Below are positions 6,181 through 8,236 of a DNA stretch of 8,236 nucleotides, in pieces. The stretch comes from Hydrogenophilales bacterium RIFOXYD1_FULL_62_11 (GTDB lineage: Bacteria > Pseudomonadota > Gammaproteobacteria > Burkholderiales > Thiobacillaceae): contig MGZO01000122.1 of NCBI GenBank assembly GCA_001802655.1, positions 214-8,449 of the forward strand. Reading direction: 5' to 3'. The translations under genes were made by a program, and so were the position numbers. How positions within the stretch are numbered: position 1 is the first letter of the stretch; each line of letters starts with the position of its first letter. The notes under the pieces are model-generated. The model worked only from the letters and a program-made list of their open reading frames with translations. It did not search any database and was not told where the DNA came from.

Positions 6181-6186
6181 AAGGAG
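6181..6186 (+). promoter_or_regulatory. Strong ribosome binding site of the DsrE-like gene
   Basis: AAGGAG lies six bases before the ATG at 6193, the best Shine-Dalgarno in the window. It fixes the start of the exported DsrE-like protein. A TATAAA at 6156-6161 overlaps the rsgA stop, but no -35 accompanies it. Confidence 0.7.
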
Positions 6187-6192
6187 CACATC

Positions 6193-6702
6193 ATGAAACG
6201 GGCTCTGACGCTGTGGGTATTGCTGGTTTTGAGTGCGATGTCACCGGCGCTGGCTGCCGGGAAATGGGTGGCCACCCCCTATGCGCCGGCCAGGGTCGTA
6301 TTTGATTTTTATCTGGATGATCCGCAGAAAATCGGCAGCGCCCTGTATTGGGTACGCTCGCTGATGACCCCCCTGCTGGAAGCGCCCTACAACAACTCAC
6401 CCGAAGACCTGAAAATCGTCATCGTCATTCACGGCACCGAAATCGTGACGGTAGCGAAAAAGAACGCCCCGAAATACCAGGAAGCGCTCGACCGCATGCG
6501 TTATTACGCCGACCTCGGCGTGTCGTTCAAGGTTTGTGGCCAGGCTGCCGAGGATTTTGGATACACGGTAAAGGACTTCCAGGATTTCATTGAAGTCGTG
6601 CCCAACGCCATCACCGAACTGGCGCACTGGCAGCAGCAGGGCTACGCCTTGATCACACCTCAGGTCCTGGAGAAAAAGTTCGACATCGAGTCGATCCGCT
6701 GA
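6193..6702 (+). CDS. Exported DsrE/DsrF-like family protein
   Basis: The 169-residue product starts with a clear Sec signal peptide (basic MKR, hydrophobic core to about residue 20, ALA before Ala22), so the mature protein is periplasmic. The rest has the DsrE-like alternating fold: VVFDFYLDDPQKIGSALYWV near the start, the core strand LKIVIVIHG at 73-81, and a single cysteine in VSFKVCGQAAEDFG (Cys115), where DsrE-family sulfur carriers place their active cysteine. The segment to PNAITELAHWQQQGYALITP fits exported DsrE homologues. Cytosolic DsrE relatives move sulfane sulfur; a similar role in periplasmic sulfur or redox handling is inferred. It follows rsgA after 32 bases and ends before a convergent CBS gene. 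Exact substrate unknown. Confidence 0.82.
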   Translation: MKRALTLWVLLVLSAMSPALAAGKWVATPYAPARVVFDFYLDDPQKIGSALYWVRSLMTPLLEAPYNNSPEDLKIVIVIHGTEIVTVAKKNAPKYQEALDRMRYYADLGVSFKVCGQAAEDFGYTVKDFQDFIEVVPNAITELAHWQQQGYALITPQVLEKKFDIESIR

Positions 6703-6773
6703 CTCATCCGGCAAGACTGTACGAGCCGTCGGACCAACCAGGGAATAGACGTTCAGTCATGATGCCGGCAATT

Positions 6774-6790
6774 CCGGATCTGTCGTCCGG
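6774..6790. terminator. Small hairpin after the DsrE-like gene
   Basis: CCGGA at 6774-6778 pairs with TCCGG at 6786-6790 across a seven-base loop, in the 116-base convergent gap between the DsrE-like and CBS genes. No T-tract follows, so it is only a weak terminator candidate. The rest of the gap shows nothing I recognise except the hairpin at 6812-6828. Confidence 0.2.
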
Positions 6791-6811
6791 GGCGCAGCGC
6801 GTGCTGCGATA

Positions 6812-6828
6812 GCCCGGGTTATTCGGGC
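6812..6828. terminator. Hairpin over the stop codon of the CBS gene
   Basis: GCCCG at 6812-6816 pairs with CGGGC at 6824-6828 with a seven-base loop that contains the CBS gene stop codon. It is placed to act at the end of either convergent transcript, but lacks a U-tail. Confidence 0.2.
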
Positions 6829-7253
6829 CAATGCTTGATATAACGCTTCAACAGACTGTTTTCGAAATTAGCTGCCTTGAGGCTCGCACGCGCAACGTCG
6901 TGGAAAGAAATGATGGCATACAACTTGTTGTCGTCGAGAATCGGCAGGTGGCCGATGTGGGATTTAGTCATCACATCACGCGCGTAATCCACCGAATCAT
7001 CGGCGCTGGCGACCACGGGTTCGGTTTCCATGATGGCTTTGACTTCAACGTCCTTGAGACCGAGTCCCAGCTTGACCATGCCATGCACGACATCACGTTC
7101 GGTCAGCAAACCCACCATTTCGCCATTATTCAGCACCACCAGCGATCCCACGCCCAGGCTCACCATTTTCTCCACCGCACTGGCCACGGTATCGGTCGGT
7201 GCAATGCTGTGGATGTCATCACTTTTCAACGTGAGAATTTCGCGAATCTGCAT
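6819..7253 (-). CDS. Two-CBS-domain protein
   Basis: The 144-residue protein is nothing but a CBS pair (Bateman module), which usually binds adenosyl nucleotides. CBS1 spans about residues 8-60 with VGLLTERDVV at 47-56. CBS2 spans about 75-125 with HIGHLPILDDNKLYAIISFHDVA, where the usual glycine before the final strand is Ala113. No catalytic or membrane domain is attached and no signal peptide is present, so it is a cytosolic regulator or ligand sensor of unknown target. GGAG (minus strand, 7260-7263) lies six bases before the ATG. It is 54 bases downstream of the DJ-1 gene in the same direction. A TATCAT box (minus strand, 7283-7288) lies in that gap but has no good -35. Function beyond ligand sensing cannot be stated. 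Confidence 0.92.
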   Translation of the reverse strand: MQIREILTLKSDDIHSIAPTDTVASAVEKMVSLGVGSLVVLNNGEMVGLLTERDVVHGMVKLGLGLKDVEVKAIMETEPVVASADDSVDYARDVMTKSHIGHLPILDDNKLYAIISFHDVARASLKAANFENSLLKRYIKHWPE

Positions 7254-7307
7254 GGTGTGCTCCGGGCTGGGTAAGGGGAAGAATGATAAACGATGCGGTA
7301 CGGCAGG

Positions 7308-7853
7308 TTAGTCCCGCACCAGTGCGGCTTCGACCTGCTGGCGGGTGTCGGACCCAACCAGCACCTCGATCAGCGCCAGCGCAAAATCCATGGCGGTGCC
7401 AGGTCCGCGCGAGGTCAGCACCTTGCCATCCTGCACCACGGCCGCCGTGCTGACGGCCACGCCGGGCAAGCCGTCGAGAAATCCGGGATAGCTGGTTGCC
7501 TGCTTGCCTTGCAGAAGACCCGCTTCGGCCAGCGCCATCGGCGCCGCGCAAATGGCAGCGGTGTAATGGCCCGCCGCCGCTGTCTTTTTGAGCAGTTCGA
7601 TGATGCGCGCATCGGCCTTGAGGTGCGCCGCACCCGGCATGCCGCCAGGCAGCACCACCATGTCGTAATGCCCATCCAGCGCCGCATCGAGCGTCATGTC
7701 CGGCATCAGCTGCACGCCGCGGCTGGCCGTGACGAGACCGGGCTTGAGACCGGCGGTAACGACGTCGATGCCGGCACGGCGCAACAGGTCGATGATCGTG
7801 ACGGCTTCGAGTTCTTCGCAGCCTTCCGCCAGAGGAACCAGGACCTTGGGCAT
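7308..7853 (-). CDS. DJ-1/PfpI family protein (YajL/ThiJ type)
   Basis: The 181-residue protein has the DJ-1 fold and the YajL subgroup length. The start MPKVLVPLAEGCEELEAVTI contains the conserved Glu16, equivalent to Glu18 of human DJ-1. The nucleophile elbow AAICAAPMAL places the reactive Cys102. PGGMPGAAHL at 69-78 and TSRGPGTAMDFAL at 147-159 are further family signatures. YajL-type proteins protect against oxidative and electrophile stress; reported chaperone and deglycase or glyoxalase activities are disputed. It begins five bases after the yajQ stop, so the two are very likely co-transcribed, and it precedes the CBS gene. Subgroup is inferred from length and motifs rather than an alignment. 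Confidence 0.92.
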   Translation of the reverse strand: MPKVLVPLAEGCEELEAVTIIDLLRRAGIDVVTAGLKPGLVTASRGVQLMPDMTLDAALDGHYDMVVLPGGMPGAAHLKADARIIELLKKTAAAGHYTAAICAAPMALAEAGLLQGKQATSYPGFLDGLPGVAVSTAAVVQDGKVLTSRGPGTAMDFALALIEVLVGSDTRQQVEAALVRD

Positions 7854-7858
7854 GGGGT

Positions 7859-8236
7859 TCAGTCGCGAAAGTTCTGATACTGCAGCGGGAAATCGGTGAT
7901 GCTCTTGCGCACCAGTGCGATGGTGTCCTGAAGCAGGTCACGCTTGGCGCCAGATACACGCACGGTATCACCCTGAATACTGGCCTGCACTTTCAGCTTG
8001 CTGTCCTTGATGACGCGGACGATCTTTTTGGCCAGCTCGGTTTCCACGCCGGTTTTCACCGTGACACTGCGCTTGACCTTGTTGCCCGAGACTTTCTCGA
8101 TACTGCCGACATCGAGGCATTTCACATCGACGCTGCGCTTGGCGAGTTTCTGCGACAGAATGTCCTGCACCTGATCGAGCTGGAAGTCGGTATCGGCATG
8201 GATCGTCAGCACGTAATCGGCCTGTTCGACACGGGC
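7859..8236 (-). CDS. yajQ: YajQ family nucleotide-binding protein, C-terminal part (starts beyond the right edge)
   Basis: YajQ proteins (UPF0234) are small two-domain proteins that bind nucleic acids; a Xanthomonas member binds c-di-GMP. The 125 visible residues run from the window edge (ARVEQADYVLTIHADTDFQL) to the end DFPLQYQNFRD, which matches the family's C-terminus. KLAKRSVDVKCLDVG, KRSVTVKTGV and VKVQASIQGDTVRVSGAKRDLLQ-like segments are typical. About 35-40 N-terminal residues are missing because the gene continues outside; the GTG at 8212 is internal, not the start. The DJ-1 gene follows after five bases. Confidence 0.93.
   Translation of the reverse strand, partial: ARVEQADYVLTIHADTDFQLDQVQDILSQKLAKRSVDVKCLDVGSIEKVSGNKVKRSVTVKTGVETELAKKIVRVIKDSKLKVQASIQGDTVRVSGAKRDLLQDTIALVRKSITDFPLQYQNFRD

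Noticed and set aside
7219..7971. Leftward open frame of 250 codons across the DJ-1 and yajQ ends
   Set aside because: It overlaps two well-supported genes in another frame, and its Arg/Gly/Ala-rich translation is typical of a frame-shifted shadow.

Overview
The window is a compact, GC-rich, almost fully coding piece of a bacterial chromosome. Protein sequences and gene order point to a betaproteobacterium. HrcA opens MLNERAS and is divergent from NAD kinase and RecN with ferrochelatase behind it, and Orn, PCD, RsgA and YajQ are of the proteobacterial kind. A periplasmic DsrE-like protein and a small c-type cytochrome would fit a sulfur- or iron-oxidizing relative of Thiobacillus, Sulfuricella or Gallionella, but that finer placement is inference from memory. 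I see no mobile element, CRISPR array, tRNA, rRNA or phage gene, and no gene-free stretch longer than about 140 bases.

Left part (1-3430): recN (partial, running off the left edge) and nadK read leftward. hrcA and hemH read rightward from a shared 137-base intergenic region. That region holds two TATAAT boxes, each placed so that the RNA would start at or next to the ATG. It also holds a 14-base-phased GATTCAAG repeat, a 9-base inverted repeat and a 21-base-spaced direct repeat. hemH overlaps the hrcA stop by one base (TGATG).

Middle part (3431-6702): orn reads leftward, meeting hemH tail to tail. Divergent from it run five rightward genes: a small exported monoheme cytochrome c, a pterin-4a-carbinolamine dehydratase, a stand-alone CZB (zinc-binding chemoreceptor-type) domain protein, the ribosome-assembly GTPase RsgA, and an exported DsrE-like protein. 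The rsgA reading frame has no ATG, GTG or TTG where the protein family must begin; the only plausible starts are ATT or CTG overlapping the CZB stop codon.

Right part (6819-8236): three leftward genes, yajQ (partial, entering from the right edge), a DJ-1/YajL-type protein 5 bases after it, and a two-CBS-domain protein.

Most genes are housekeeping: DNA repair, NADP synthesis, heat-shock repression, heme synthesis, RNA turnover and ribosome maturation. The least ordinary content is the exported cytochrome without a C-terminal methionine, the single-domain CZB protein, the exported DsrE homologue, the missing rsgA start codon and the architecture of the nadK/hrcA promoter region. I did not find a convincing new multi-gene system.
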